From positions 1-16,997 of the forward strand of contig DATGKD010000247.1 of assembly GCA_035294855.1 (NCBI GenBank): a DNA stretch of 16,997 bases, in the 5' to 3' direction. Of the stretch, positions 1 through 6,938 are shown in pieces; the first letter of the stretch is position 1, and the number at the start of each line of letters is the position of its first letter. This stretch comes from DATGKD01 sp035294855. GTDB lineage: Bacteria > Actinomycetota > Acidimicrobiia > Acidimicrobiales > UBA8190. Under the pieces are notes generated by a model that was given only the letters and a program-made list of their open reading frames with translations, had not been told where the DNA came from and did not search any database. A program made the translations under genes and the position numbers.

Positions 1-1
1 C

Positions 2-307
2 GGCGCATTCGCGGCCGTCATCGGCGTCGTGACGTTCCTGCTCCTGCTGTCCAAGCTGAGCCTCTACGCGGCCGAGCTCAACTCCGTGCTCGCTCGAGGC
101 CTTTGGCCCCGCGCGCTGCCGACCATGCCGCCCACGGACGCCGACGACCGTGTGCTGCGCGCCCTCACGCGTCAGACGCACCGACGGGCGGATGAGGAGA
201 TCGAGGTCGAGTTCCGCCCCGAGCCGAGCGCGAGGTCTTCCGACGGCGACGGCGTCACGTCTTCAGAAACGCCGGCCGTGCCCGACCGCCGGCTGACCGG
301 GTCCTGA
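2..307 (+). CDS. YihY/BrkB family inner-membrane protein, C-terminal fragment
   Basis: This frame is open from the window edge, so only the last ~101 residues are visible and the true start lies outside. It begins with the end of a hydrophobic helix (GAFAAVIGVVTFLLLLSKLS), followed by LYAAELNSVLARGLWPRAL. That Gly/Ala helix followed by an AELN-x-V-LAR segment is the typical end of the last membrane helix in YihY/virulence-factor BrkB proteins. These are six-helix inner-membrane proteins of unclear transport or envelope function, often misannotated as ribonuclease BN. The remaining ~70 residues form a charged, low-complexity cytoplasmic tail rich in Asp, Glu, Arg and Ser, which is usual for actinobacterial members. 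Family assignment is fairly secure; the function is not known. Confidence 0.75.
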   Translation, partial: GAFAAVIGVVTFLLLLSKLSLYAAELNSVLARGLWPRALPTMPPTDADDRVLRALTRQTHRRADEEIEVEFRPEPSARSSDGDGVTSSETPAVPDRRLTGS

Positions 308-387
308 ACCGTATTGCGCCACGAAGACTCGAGCCCCGTCACAATCCCCGCACCCGGAGTCGTCGGCCACCCTGAGGACGTCACCGC

Positions 388-419
388 TTCGTCTGAGCGG
401 CGATTCGTCTGAGCGGCGA
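388..419. repeat. 16-bp perfect tandem duplication upstream of etfB
   Basis: The 16-mer ttcgtctgagcggcga occurs twice back to back (388-403 and 404-419). It lies in the 170-bp gap between the BrkB-like gene and etfB, about 60 bp before the etfB start. Nothing else in this gap (308-477) looks like a gene. Confidence 0.9.
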
Positions 420-462
420 TGCGCGCGGAAACTCCAGTTCATCGTGGTCATAAGCAACGCAG

Positions 463-468
463 TACGAT
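463..468 (+). promoter_or_regulatory. Putative -10 box of a leaderless etfB promoter
   Basis: TACGAT fits the TAnnnT pattern of actinobacterial -10 elements and ends 9 nt before the etfB ATG. No purine-rich Shine-Dalgarno stretch precedes that ATG, so transcription would start at or next to the start codon. No convincing -35 box is visible. Confidence 0.35.
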
Positions 469-477
469 CACCGGCCG

Positions 478-1248
478 ATGAAAGTCGTGGCGTGCGTGAA
501 GTGCGTACCCGAAGGCCGGGCGCGCCTCGATCCCTCCTCCATGCGCCTCGAGCGTGAGGGTGCGGCCGAGATCAATGCGTTCGACCTCTTCGCCGTCGAG
601 GAAGCCATCCGCATCAAGGAGTCGAACGGCGCCGAGGTCGTGGTGGTATCGGTGGGGCCCGGGCCCGCCGAGGAGGCCCTCCGGAGCGCGCTGGCACTGG
701 GGGCCGACCGCGCCGTGCTGGTGAACGACGCGTCGGCGGCCGGATCCGACATGGTCGCCACGGCACGGATCCTGGCCAAGGCGCTGGAGCGCGAGGGTGC
801 CGACCTCGTCCTCTTCGGCCAGCAGACGAGTGACGGAGGTGGCGCGGTGCTGTGGGCCGCGGTCGCCGATCTCCTGCGACTCCCCGTGGTCTCGCAGACC
901 ACCAGCCTCGAGCTCGCCGACCGGTCGGTGCGCGCCGTCCGGCAGAGCGAAGGCGGCGACGACGTCGTCGAAGCACCCCTTCCGGCGGTGGTGGCGGTCA
1001 CCGACGCCATCAACGAGCTGCGCTACGCGTCGTTGAAGGGGAAGATGGCCGCCAAGAAGAAGCCCCTCGACGCGCTCGCGCTGTCCGATCTCGGCCTCGG
1101 CCCCGACGACGCCGGCGCTCGAGGTTCGCGCACCGACGTGCTCCGCATCTCGGGTCCACCCTCCCGCCCCGACGCGTTCCGCATCGAGGAGCCGGATCGT
1201 GCTCCGCAAGTCATCGTCGACTTCCTGGCGGAGCGGCAACTCGTATGA
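478..1248 (+). CDS. etfB: Electron transfer flavoprotein subunit beta
   Basis: A 256-residue protein of the usual EtfB length. With EtfA it forms the soluble FAD/AMP heterodimer that accepts electrons from acyl-CoA dehydrogenases and related flavoenzymes. Family marks are the MKVVACVK N-terminus, INAFDLFAVEEAIRIKE (the INPFDLxALEEA region), the ALALGADRAVLV stretch, and LRYASLKGKMAAKKKPLDAL, which matches the loop and helix that dock partner dehydrogenases. The nucleotide-binding segment is unusual: where most EtfB proteins have a D-G-D-x-G-Q type sequence, residues 117-126 read TSDGGGAVLW. The ATG at 478 has no Shine-Dalgarno sequence but sits just after a -10-like box. The stop overlaps the etfA start (ATGA), so the two subunits are translationally coupled. 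Confidence 0.95.
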   Translation: MKVVACVKCVPEGRARLDPSSMRLEREGAAEINAFDLFAVEEAIRIKESNGAEVVVVSVGPGPAEEALRSALALGADRAVLVNDASAAGSDMVATARILAKALEREGADLVLFGQQTSDGGGAVLWAAVADLLRLPVVSQTTSLELADRSVRAVRQSEGGDDVVEAPLPAVVAVTDAINELRYASLKGKMAAKKKPLDALALSDLGLGPDDAGARGSRTDVLRISGPPSRPDAFRIEEPDRAPQVIVDFLAERQLV

Positions 1249-2210
1249 GCACGCTCGTCTTCGTGGAGCACCAGGGCGACCAGGTCGCCCGGGGCTCGCT
1301 CGGCGTCCTCGGGAAAGCGGCGGACCTCGGCGGCGAGGTCGGCGCTGTGATGGTCGGTGGTACCGAGGTGAAGGCCCTGGCAGCCGACCTCGGTCGGCAC
1401 GGCGCCGCGGTCGTCCATGTGGCCGAGGACGACAGCTTCGTCCCCGCGCTGCCCCAGCCGCGGGTGGACGTGCTGGCGCACGTGGTGCGCGCGCATGGAT
1501 ACGACACGGTCCTGTTCTCCAACTCCGTGCTGGCCGCCGACGTCGCGGGCGGCCTGGCGGCCCGCCTCGACGCCGGGCTCAATTGGGACCTCGTCGACAT
1601 CGCGCCCGGTGACGGTTCGATCATCGGGAAGCGTCTGGCACTCGGGGATTCCCTGCTCGTCGAAGTGGGGTGGCGAACCAGCCCGCGTCTCGCGTTGTTC
1701 CGCCCCGGCTCGTTCGAGCCTGTCGGGCGCGACGGCCAAGCCCGGGTCGAGACGGTCTCGGTCGAGCTCTTGGACCATTCACGCGCCGCCAGGGTCGTCG
1801 AGCACAGGGTCGAGGCCGACAGCGGGCCGTCGCTCGAAAGCGCCGAAGTGGTTGTCACCGGCGGCATGGGGCTCGGAGGCCCCGAACACCTGTCGCTGGC
1901 CGAAGATCTGGCGGGTGTCCTCGGAGGGGTGGTGGGTGCCACGCGCGCCGTGGTGTACGCGGGGTGGGCGCCGCATTCGGCGCAGGTGGGTCAGACGGGG
2001 AAGACCGTCTCGCCCAAGCTGTACGTCGCGCTCGGCGTCTCCGGCGCCGTCCAGCACAAGGTGGGCATGCAGAGCTCGCAGACGATCGTGGCCATCAACT
2101 CCGACCCGCGGGCGCCCATCTTCGAGTTCTGCGACCTCGCGGTGGTGGGCGACGTGCACGAGGTCGTGCCGCGGCTCGTCGAGCTGCTGCGCGCACGCAC
2201 CAGCGGCTGA
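1245..2210 (+). CDS. etfA: Electron transfer flavoprotein subunit alpha
   Basis: A 321-residue EtfA, the FAD-carrying subunit of the ETF heterodimer. The N-terminal half is the variable alpha/beta domain. The C-terminal FAD domain is clear: VGQTGKTVSPKLYVALGVSG, then AVQHKVGMQSSQTIVAIN, DPRAPIFEFCDLAVVGD and a closing VVPRLVELL helix. Two sites depart from the classic sequence. The GGRG motif reads GGMG, with Met208 in place of the usual Arg. The A-S-R-A-A-V-D-A-G stretch reads ATRAVVYAG: Arg234 is kept, but Tyr238 replaces the usual Asp. The start ATG overlaps the etfB stop by 4 nt, and the stop overlaps the next start (TGATG), so all three operon genes are coupled. Earlier in-frame codons would lie inside etfB and are not used. 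Confidence 0.95.
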   Translation: MSTLVFVEHQGDQVARGSLGVLGKAADLGGEVGAVMVGGTEVKALAADLGRHGAAVVHVAEDDSFVPALPQPRVDVLAHVVRAHGYDTVLFSNSVLAADVAGGLAARLDAGLNWDLVDIAPGDGSIIGKRLALGDSLLVEVGWRTSPRLALFRPGSFEPVGRDGQARVETVSVELLDHSRAARVVEHRVEADSGPSLESAEVVVTGGMGLGGPEHLSLAEDLAGVLGGVVGATRAVVYAGWAPHSAQVGQTGKTVSPKLYVALGVSGAVQHKVGMQSSQTIVAINSDPRAPIFEFCDLAVVGDVHEVVPRLVELLRARTSG

Positions 2211-3889
2211 TGCCCCGACCCGCCGATTTCCCGCCCCCGTTCGATCCCGAGGCTTTCGTCACGGTCCCCGCCGATCCCGAGGACGAGCGGATCGAGGTCG
2301 GCGTGCTTGTCGTGGGAGCGGGGCCCGCCGGGCTCGCCTGTGCCATCCGATTCGGACAGCTGCTGCAGGAGCACCCTGAAGTCGCCGACGGGCTGGGCGA
2401 GGTGCCGCTGGCCGTCGTCGAGAAGGGCAAGCACCCCGGTTCACATCTCGTGTCGGGCATGATCGTCAAGCCCGGCCCGCTGCGCGATCTGTTCGCGGGG
2501 CGGGTGGCGATCGAGGACATGCCGGGGTACGGCCCGGTGCCCGCCGAGTCGGTCTACATCCTGACGAAGACGCGGGCGCTGCCCATACCGCCGCCGCCGC
2601 CCATGCGCAACCACGGCAACATGATCTTCTCCTCGGCGCGCCTCGGGCGCTGGCTGGGGGAGCAGGCCGAGGAGGCGGGCGCGATGCTCCTCACGGAGAC
2701 CGCCGCGCACTCGCTGCTCGTCGACGACGGCGCCGTGGTCGGGATCCGCACGGGCGACAAAGGCCGCGGCCCGAACGGCGAGCAACTGCGCAACGCCGAA
2801 GCGGGGTCCGACATCGTCGCCCGGGTGACGGTGCTGGCCGAGGGCACGCAGGGCCACCTGACCGGCGTGGCGCTCGACCACTTCGGTTTACGTTCTGACC
2901 ACCCGCAGGTGTGGGAGCTCGCCGTCAAAGAGGTCTGGCGCGTGGCGCGGCCCCTCGACCGGGTCATCCACACCATGGGCTGGCCCCTGCGCACGAGCGC
3001 CCGGTACCGGGAGTTCGGGGGCTCGTTCATCTACCCCATGGGACGCGACATGGTCACCATCGGCATGGTGGTGGGCCTCGACTACCGCGACCCTGCGCTC
3101 TCGGTGCACGACCTGCTGCAGGAATTGAAGACGCATCCCAAGATCCGCCCGCTGTTCGAGGGTGGCGAGCGCCTCGAGTGGGGAGCGAAGACCATCCCGA
3201 GCGGTGGATTCCACGCGTTGCCGAAGAAGCTGCACGCGCCCGGCTTGCTGCTGTGCGGTGACGGGCCCGGCATGGTGAACATCCCCACGCTGAAGGGGTT
3301 CCACTATGCGGTCGAGTCGGGGCGGCTGGCGGCGGAAACCGCGTTCGCGTCGATCACCGCAGGTGCTCCGCTCGGCTCCTTCGACGACGCCGTGCGGTCG
3401 AGCTTCATCTGGAAGGACCTCTACGAGGTGCGCGACATGCGCTCGGTCTTCGGACGTGGCTTCTTCCTGGGCGGCGTGTTCTCGAGCGCGATGACCGTGT
3501 CGAAAGGCCGTGTCCGGATCGGGCGGATGCCGACCGAGCCCGACGATGCCCAGCCCCTTCTGCACACCGACCGCGCCGCGCGCTATCCCGCGAGCGACGG
3601 GGTGCTCACCTTCGACAAGCTGTCGTCGGTGTTCGCGTCCGGCAACAAGACGCGCGACGACCAGCCCGATCACATCGTCCTGACGGAGCGCGTCGCGCCC
3701 GAGGTGGCGCAGCTGTGGATGAACATGTGCCCCGCTCAGGTCTACGAGGCAGGGCCCCTTGGTGACGACGGTCTCGTCACCGTCGAGACGGCGCCGTCGA
3801 ACTGCGTGCAGTGCGGGGCCATCTCGGCCCGGGGCGGGCGGCTCACGCCCCCCGAGGGTGGTTCGGGACCGGAGTACTCGCTGACCTGA
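2210..3889 (+). CDS. Electron transfer flavoprotein:quinone oxidoreductase (ETF dehydrogenase)
   Basis: A 559-residue membrane-associated flavo-iron-sulfur enzyme that passes electrons from reduced ETF to the quinone pool. The FAD dinucleotide-binding motif GAGPAG is at residues 36-41. The quinone/FAD region matches the family: GAKTIPSGGFHALPKKL, then GDGPGMVNIPTLKG and HYAVESGRLAAE. The C-terminal ferredoxin-like domain has CPAQVYE (Cys507), NCVQC (Cys532, Cys535) and the closing PPEGGSGPEY. The fourth cluster ligand expected three residues after Cys535 is absent: the usual C-x2-C-x2-C reads C-V-Q-C-G-A-I, with Ile538 in the Cys position. The flanking family motifs stay in frame, so this is not a frameshift. 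The start ATG overlaps the etfA stop by one base. It is last in the etfB-etfA-ETF-QO operon and converges on the next gene. Confidence 0.93.
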   Translation: MPRPADFPPPFDPEAFVTVPADPEDERIEVGVLVVGAGPAGLACAIRFGQLLQEHPEVADGLGEVPLAVVEKGKHPGSHLVSGMIVKPGPLRDLFAGRVAIEDMPGYGPVPAESVYILTKTRALPIPPPPPMRNHGNMIFSSARLGRWLGEQAEEAGAMLLTETAAHSLLVDDGAVVGIRTGDKGRGPNGEQLRNAEAGSDIVARVTVLAEGTQGHLTGVALDHFGLRSDHPQVWELAVKEVWRVARPLDRVIHTMGWPLRTSARYREFGGSFIYPMGRDMVTIGMVVGLDYRDPALSVHDLLQELKTHPKIRPLFEGGERLEWGAKTIPSGGFHALPKKLHAPGLLLCGDGPGMVNIPTLKGFHYAVESGRLAAETAFASITAGAPLGSFDDAVRSSFIWKDLYEVRDMRSVFGRGFFLGGVFSSAMTVSKGRVRIGRMPTEPDDAQPLLHTDRAARYPASDGVLTFDKLSSVFASGNKTRDDQPDHIVLTERVAPEVAQLWMNMCPAQVYEAGPLGDDGLVTVETAPSNCVQCGAISARGGRLTPPEGGSGPEYSLT

Positions 3890-3891
3890 CC

Positions 3892-3921
3892 TGCCCTGAC
3901 CAGCCCTGCCCTGATCAGCCC
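3892..3921. repeat. 15-bp imperfect tandem duplication in a convergent gap
   Basis: Units 3892-3906 (tgccctgaccagccc) and 3907-3921 (tgccctgatcagccc) differ at one base. The second copy contains the stop codon of the minus-strand gene. The gap between the two convergent genes is only 25 bp. Confidence 0.85.
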
Positions 3922-4352
3922 TGCGCCGTCATGTCGAGGTCCGGGGGCGGCTGTTCGGGGACCTTCCAGCGCAAGAAGGCCTTGTCATACTTCTCGTGGT
4001 AACCGTTGGCCGACTCGACCATGTCGGCGAAAGCCGGCCCGAAGCCGTCCCAGTCCTCGGATTCGATGCACTTGCGGATGGCGCCCACCTTCTCGGAGAT
4101 GAACACCTCCATGTCCTCGGCGTACTTCGGGCGCAGGATGGCGCCTTTCTCCATGAGGTTCACCGCCTCGGACAACTGGAACTTGGCGAGACGCTTGTTC
4201 CGGGCCTCGCCGGCGTAATAGCACTTCCAGATCCGCTCACCGATGAGAGGCATGATCTCCGCCATGCCCGGAAGGAGATGGCCGAGGTCCGACAGCGGGA
4301 ACGCGCCGCCCTTGATGGTGATGTCGTGGTCGTGTCCGGTCGAATCTGACAT
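3915..4352 (-). CDS. Small predicted all-helical protein of unknown function
   Basis: A 145-residue protein with no domain I can name with confidence. It starts with a His-rich stretch (MSDSTGHDHDITIKGG), then Gly/Leu/Met-rich amphipathic helices: DLGHLLPGMAEIMPLIGERI, YYAGEARNKRLAKFQLSEA, and later a helix ending ESANGYHEKYD and a Pro-rich tail. From memory, the G-L-x-P-x-M pattern followed by W-x2-Y-x-A-G-x-A-x-N-x2-LA-x-F-x-L-x-E resembles unannotated four-helix proteins whose last helix carries a CNACH motif. Here that position reads ANGYH (residues 115-119), without cysteines, and no signal peptide is seen. I chose ATG 4352 because a TAGAGT box lies 7 nt upstream. The frame stays open far upstream, but only as antisense to the sulfotransferase gene. 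Expression is supported by the clean start and high-GC codon use; the function is open. Confidence 0.75.
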   Translation of the reverse strand: MSDSTGHDHDITIKGGAFPLSDLGHLLPGMAEIMPLIGERIWKCYYAGEARNKRLAKFQLSEAVNLMEKGAILRPKYAEDMEVFISEKVGAIRKCIESEDWDGFGPAFADMVESANGYHEKYDKAFLRWKVPEQPPPDLDMTAQG

Positions 4353-4359
4353 GGGCGTC

Positions 4360-4365
4360 ACTCTA
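4360..4365 (-). promoter_or_regulatory. Putative -10 box of a leaderless promoter for the 4352 gene
   Basis: Read on the minus strand the hexamer is TAGAGT, ending 7 nt before the ATG at 4352. No Shine-Dalgarno sequence precedes that ATG. On the plus strand the overlapping bases 4364-4369 read TACAGT, so a divergent promoter could share this 15-bp intergenic spacer. Confidence 0.35.
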
Positions 4366-4367
4366 CA

Positions 4368-5657
4368 GTGCAGTCCCGTGCGGGTCGGGCTCCAGTGACG
4401 TGGGTTCCCCCGGCGCGCGCCCCGTGGGTCGAGAAGCTCGTCGCGTTCGGCGAGGGCCTCGGCGACGACGGCCGCTCGGTCGTCTCGCTCGATGCCGACG
4501 ACCTGACCACGGCGGCCCGGGCCGCAACCGGACTCGACGACGTGGGAGACGGCTGGTTCCGCGACCCGATGGAGCGCCTGTGCCGGGCCCTCGACGACGA
4601 GGCGGAGCTGCACCTGCCCGGTCGGCTCCGGGCGCGCGGTGAGCTCCAGGTCATCCTGGAGAACCGGCTGCGGCTCGTCGACCTGTGGAAGAGCGAGCCG
4701 GCCATCGACGACGAGATCGTGCGCAGCCCCATCATCGTCACCGGCCTGGGTCGGTCGGGCACGACGCTGCTGCACGAGCTCCTGGCCTGCGACCCGGCCA
4801 ATCGCCCCGCGCTTCTGTGGGAGCTCGTGCACACGGTCCCCGGCGCGGCGGCGGCCGGACCCGCCCGCAAGGCCACCAACGGCCCGGACTGGGTGGCGAT
4901 CACCCACGCCGAGATCACGATGATGGACGAGATGGTGCCGGCGTTCACGTCCATGCACGAGAACGGGGGTCACCTGCCGACCGAGTGCATCTTCGCCTTC
5001 GCCCACCAGTTCTCGAGCGACATGTTCACCGGGATCTACAACGTGCCGAGCTACACCATCTGGAAGAGCGGAGTCGACCAGACACCCGCGTACGACTGGC
5101 ACCGCCGCATGCTGAAGACCCTGCAGTGGGCGAGCCCGACCCAGCACTGGGTGGTGAAGGCGCCCTCGCACCTTTCCGAGCTCCCGCTCGTGTTCGCCAC
5201 CTATCCGGACGCGCGCGTCGTCATGACGCATCGCGACCCGCTCCGGGTCGTCGGTTCGCTCGCCGACACGATCGCCACGCTGCACTGGATGCACTCCAAC
5301 CGGGTGGCGCACGACACGGTGGTCGAGTTCCTCTGCATGGGCGTGGAGCTGCAGATGAACGGGGTCACCGCCGAGCGCGATGCGGGCACCTTGCCCTTGG
5401 ACCAGATCACCGACGTCCTCTACTCCGAGCTCACCGCCGATCCCCTCGGGACCCTCGAGCGCGTGTACGGGTCGTGGGGGATGGAGCTGTCCGGCGAGGC
5501 GCGCGCCGCCATGAGCCGGTACGTCGAGGAACGTCATGTCCAGCGGTCGACCGGTGAGCACCGCTACCGGTTCGAGGACACCGGTCTCGATCTCGTCGAG
5601 CACCGGGCGCTGGTGGCGGACTACCAGAGGCGCTTCGGCGTTCCCTCCGAGGTCTGA
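4368..5657 (+). CDS. Sulfotransferase family protein (PAPS-dependent)
   Basis: A ~429-residue cytoplasmic sulfotransferase of the bacterial Sulfotransferase_3 type. It would transfer sulfate from PAPS to a hydroxyl or amine of an unknown acceptor. The 5'-phosphosulfate loop is GLGRSGTTLL starting near residue 126, equivalent to the GxPRSGTT motif. The 3'-phosphate binding strand-helix is VVMTHRDPLRVVGSLADT, with Arg289 and Ser297 in the expected places. It also has the WVVKAPSHLSELPLVFATYP segment typical of the family. The N-terminal ~110 residues are a helical extension seen in long actinobacterial members. The start is uncertain: GTG 4368 lies only 15 bp from the divergent gene, while GTG 4395 would remove nine residues. 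Neither has a strong ribosome site. Neighbours do not reveal the acceptor. Confidence 0.88.
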   Translation: MQSRAGRAPVTWVPPARAPWVEKLVAFGEGLGDDGRSVVSLDADDLTTAARAATGLDDVGDGWFRDPMERLCRALDDEAELHLPGRLRARGELQVILENRLRLVDLWKSEPAIDDEIVRSPIIVTGLGRSGTTLLHELLACDPANRPALLWELVHTVPGAAAAGPARKATNGPDWVAITHAEITMMDEMVPAFTSMHENGGHLPTECIFAFAHQFSSDMFTGIYNVPSYTIWKSGVDQTPAYDWHRRMLKTLQWASPTQHWVVKAPSHLSELPLVFATYPDARVVMTHRDPLRVVGSLADTIATLHWMHSNRVAHDTVVEFLCMGVELQMNGVTAERDAGTLPLDQITDVLYSELTADPLGTLERVYGSWGMELSGEARAAMSRYVEERHVQRSTGEHRYRFEDTGLDLVEHRALVADYQRRFGVPSEV

Positions 5658-5687
5658 ACAGCCTTCTCCGAGGTTCGAACGGCCTTC
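5646..5687. repeat. 21-bp imperfect tandem duplication spanning two stop codons
   Basis: Units 5646-5666 and 5667-5687 match at 18 of 21 positions (tccgaggtctgaacagccttc against tccgaggttcgaacggccttc). The first copy contains the sulfotransferase stop (5655-5657), and the second runs into the stop of the minus-strand DUF1214 gene (5686-5688). The gap between these convergent genes is 28 bp. Confidence 0.85.
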
Positions 5688-6822
5688 AGCCGGCCACGCT
5701 CCCGATGGGCACGAGCTCGCAGGTGGGGTGGGGGGGATCGTCGGCGAGCACCCAGCGCACGATCATGTAGCCCTCGCGCCGGCCGCCGGTGTCGAGCCAG
5801 TTCGGGACGCCCGGGTCGCGCGGGGAGATGACGAGGCGCCAGTCGCCGTCGGCCGAGCGCACGGCCGTGCGGTTGTTCAAGTTCGTCGTGGTGTAGCGGT
5901 AGTCCAGGCTCTCCATCCATGCCGTGGACGTGGTGAGACCCCAGTACAGGAACTCGTTGGGCGGGTCGTGCACCGTCACCACGAGCGCCTCGTCGTCGCC
6001 CAGGACCCAGCGTCCGCCGTGGTAGGTCATCTCGGGGTTGCTGTGCGACCGGACTTCGTCCTCTTGCGAGTCGACATGCACCGAGCCGGCCGTGCCTCCG
6101 AACCGGTTGACGTTCGACGCGGTGTCGTGCCACATCGTCACCGCCGTCGCCGCCACGAACTGCACGAACAGTCCGGCGAACTCCAGCTTGCCGGCGATCT
6201 CTTCGATGCCGAGGATCGGCGGGGGGACGTCGTCGAGCAGCTCGATCCGTAGGTCCGACGGCGTGTCGTGCTTGCGGTCGAAGAACGTCTCGCGCACCGC
6301 CACCTGCGCTGTACCCGGGGCGAGGGCGATCGAGTTTTTGGGTGGTGGGTCGGGCAGCCTGTCCGGCGGGGCGATGAGGACGTCGACCTCGCCGCCAGGG
6401 CCGAGGTCGAACTGGTCGATGTGGGCTTGGACCGTCGTGCCGGTGCGCCCGCCCACGGCGCCCTTGCCCACGGGCGTGCCGAAGGTGAGCCCGATGTACG
6501 CGGCATCGCCGCGCGTGCCCGTCAGGCGATAGGCGCGTGTTTCGTCGATGGCGCAGAACGCGTAACGGACGTCGGGGTTGTCGACGAGCAGCTTGCGGTA
6601 CTCGTTCTGCGACTGGAAGAGCTGGGGGTGCAGCGGGTCGGACTTCTCGATGAACCACTCCTGGGCGAGGGAGCTCAGCCGGGTGACCCAGCGGTACCCC
6701 TCCGCCCAGTCGACCTCGCCTCGGGGTACTTCCTGTGCGGTGCGCACCGTCTCGATGGCCGCCTGCTGCGCATCGATCCACACCTTCCACGCCGCGTCGA
6801 GCCGGCTCTGGTCGTCGCTCAT
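5686..6822 (-). CDS. DUF1214 domain-containing protein
   Basis: A 378-residue protein with no signal peptide or membrane helix visible. The C-terminal ~110 residues match the DUF1214 pattern: EFLYWGLTTSTAW followed by an N-N-R segment, then DWRLVISPRDPGVPNWLDTG and a closing MIVRWV strand. This corresponds to the family's Y-W-x-L-T, ...N-W-L-x-T and ...R-x-Y elements. The N-terminal half has a helical region (LSSLAQEWFIEKSDPLHPQL) and a beta-rich part with Gly-rich turns. The biochemical role of DUF1214 is not established, and the domain often occurs with or without DUF1254. The start ATG has no Shine-Dalgarno sequence. A TAACGT box ends 8 nt upstream, consistent with a leaderless transcript. 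It is convergent with the sulfotransferase and divergent from the epimerase gene. Confidence 0.8.
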   Translation of the reverse strand: MSDDQSRLDAAWKVWIDAQQAAIETVRTAQEVPRGEVDWAEGYRWVTRLSSLAQEWFIEKSDPLHPQLFQSQNEYRKLLVDNPDVRYAFCAIDETRAYRLTGTRGDAAYIGLTFGTPVGKGAVGGRTGTTVQAHIDQFDLGPGGEVDVLIAPPDRLPDPPPKNSIALAPGTAQVAVRETFFDRKHDTPSDLRIELLDDVPPPILGIEEIAGKLEFAGLFVQFVAATAVTMWHDTASNVNRFGGTAGSVHVDSQEDEVRSHSNPEMTYHGGRWVLGDDEALVVTVHDPPNEFLYWGLTTSTAWMESLDYRYTTTNLNNRTAVRSADGDWRLVISPRDPGVPNWLDTGGRREGYMIVRWVLADDPPHPTCELVPIGSVAG

Positions 6823-6830
6823 GCGCCGGG

Positions 6831-6836
6831 ACGTTA
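6831..6836 (-). promoter_or_regulatory. Putative -10 box upstream of the DUF1214 gene
   Basis: Minus-strand TAACGT fits TAnnnT and ends 8 nt before the ATG at 6822. The bases between it and the ATG contain no ribosome-binding sequence. No clear -35 box is seen in the 116-bp divergent gap. Confidence 0.3.
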
Positions 6837-6938
6837 CCGGGTCGATTCCGGGCTCGTCGGCGCAGTGGCGCGCCGTGACACAATGCCGCCGCCGTCCGCA
6901 CCGGGCTTCCTGCGCCGGGATCGTGGAGGGCGAGAGGG

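Noticed and set aside
1670..2209. In-frame extension of ETF-QO upstream of 2210
   Set aside because: It overlaps etfA completely and reads as Arg/Ala-rich shadow sequence; family similarity starts just after 2210.
3800..3889. Frameshift as the cause of the missing ETF-QO cysteine
   Set aside because: The family motif P-E-G-G-x-G-P and the normal C-terminus follow in the same frame, so this is a substitution, not a frameshift.
4353..5603. Upstream extension of the 3915-4352 frame to a 562-residue protein
   Set aside because: The extension is entirely antisense to the sulfotransferase gene, is Arg/His/Gly-rich low-quality sequence, and a good internal start exists at 4352.
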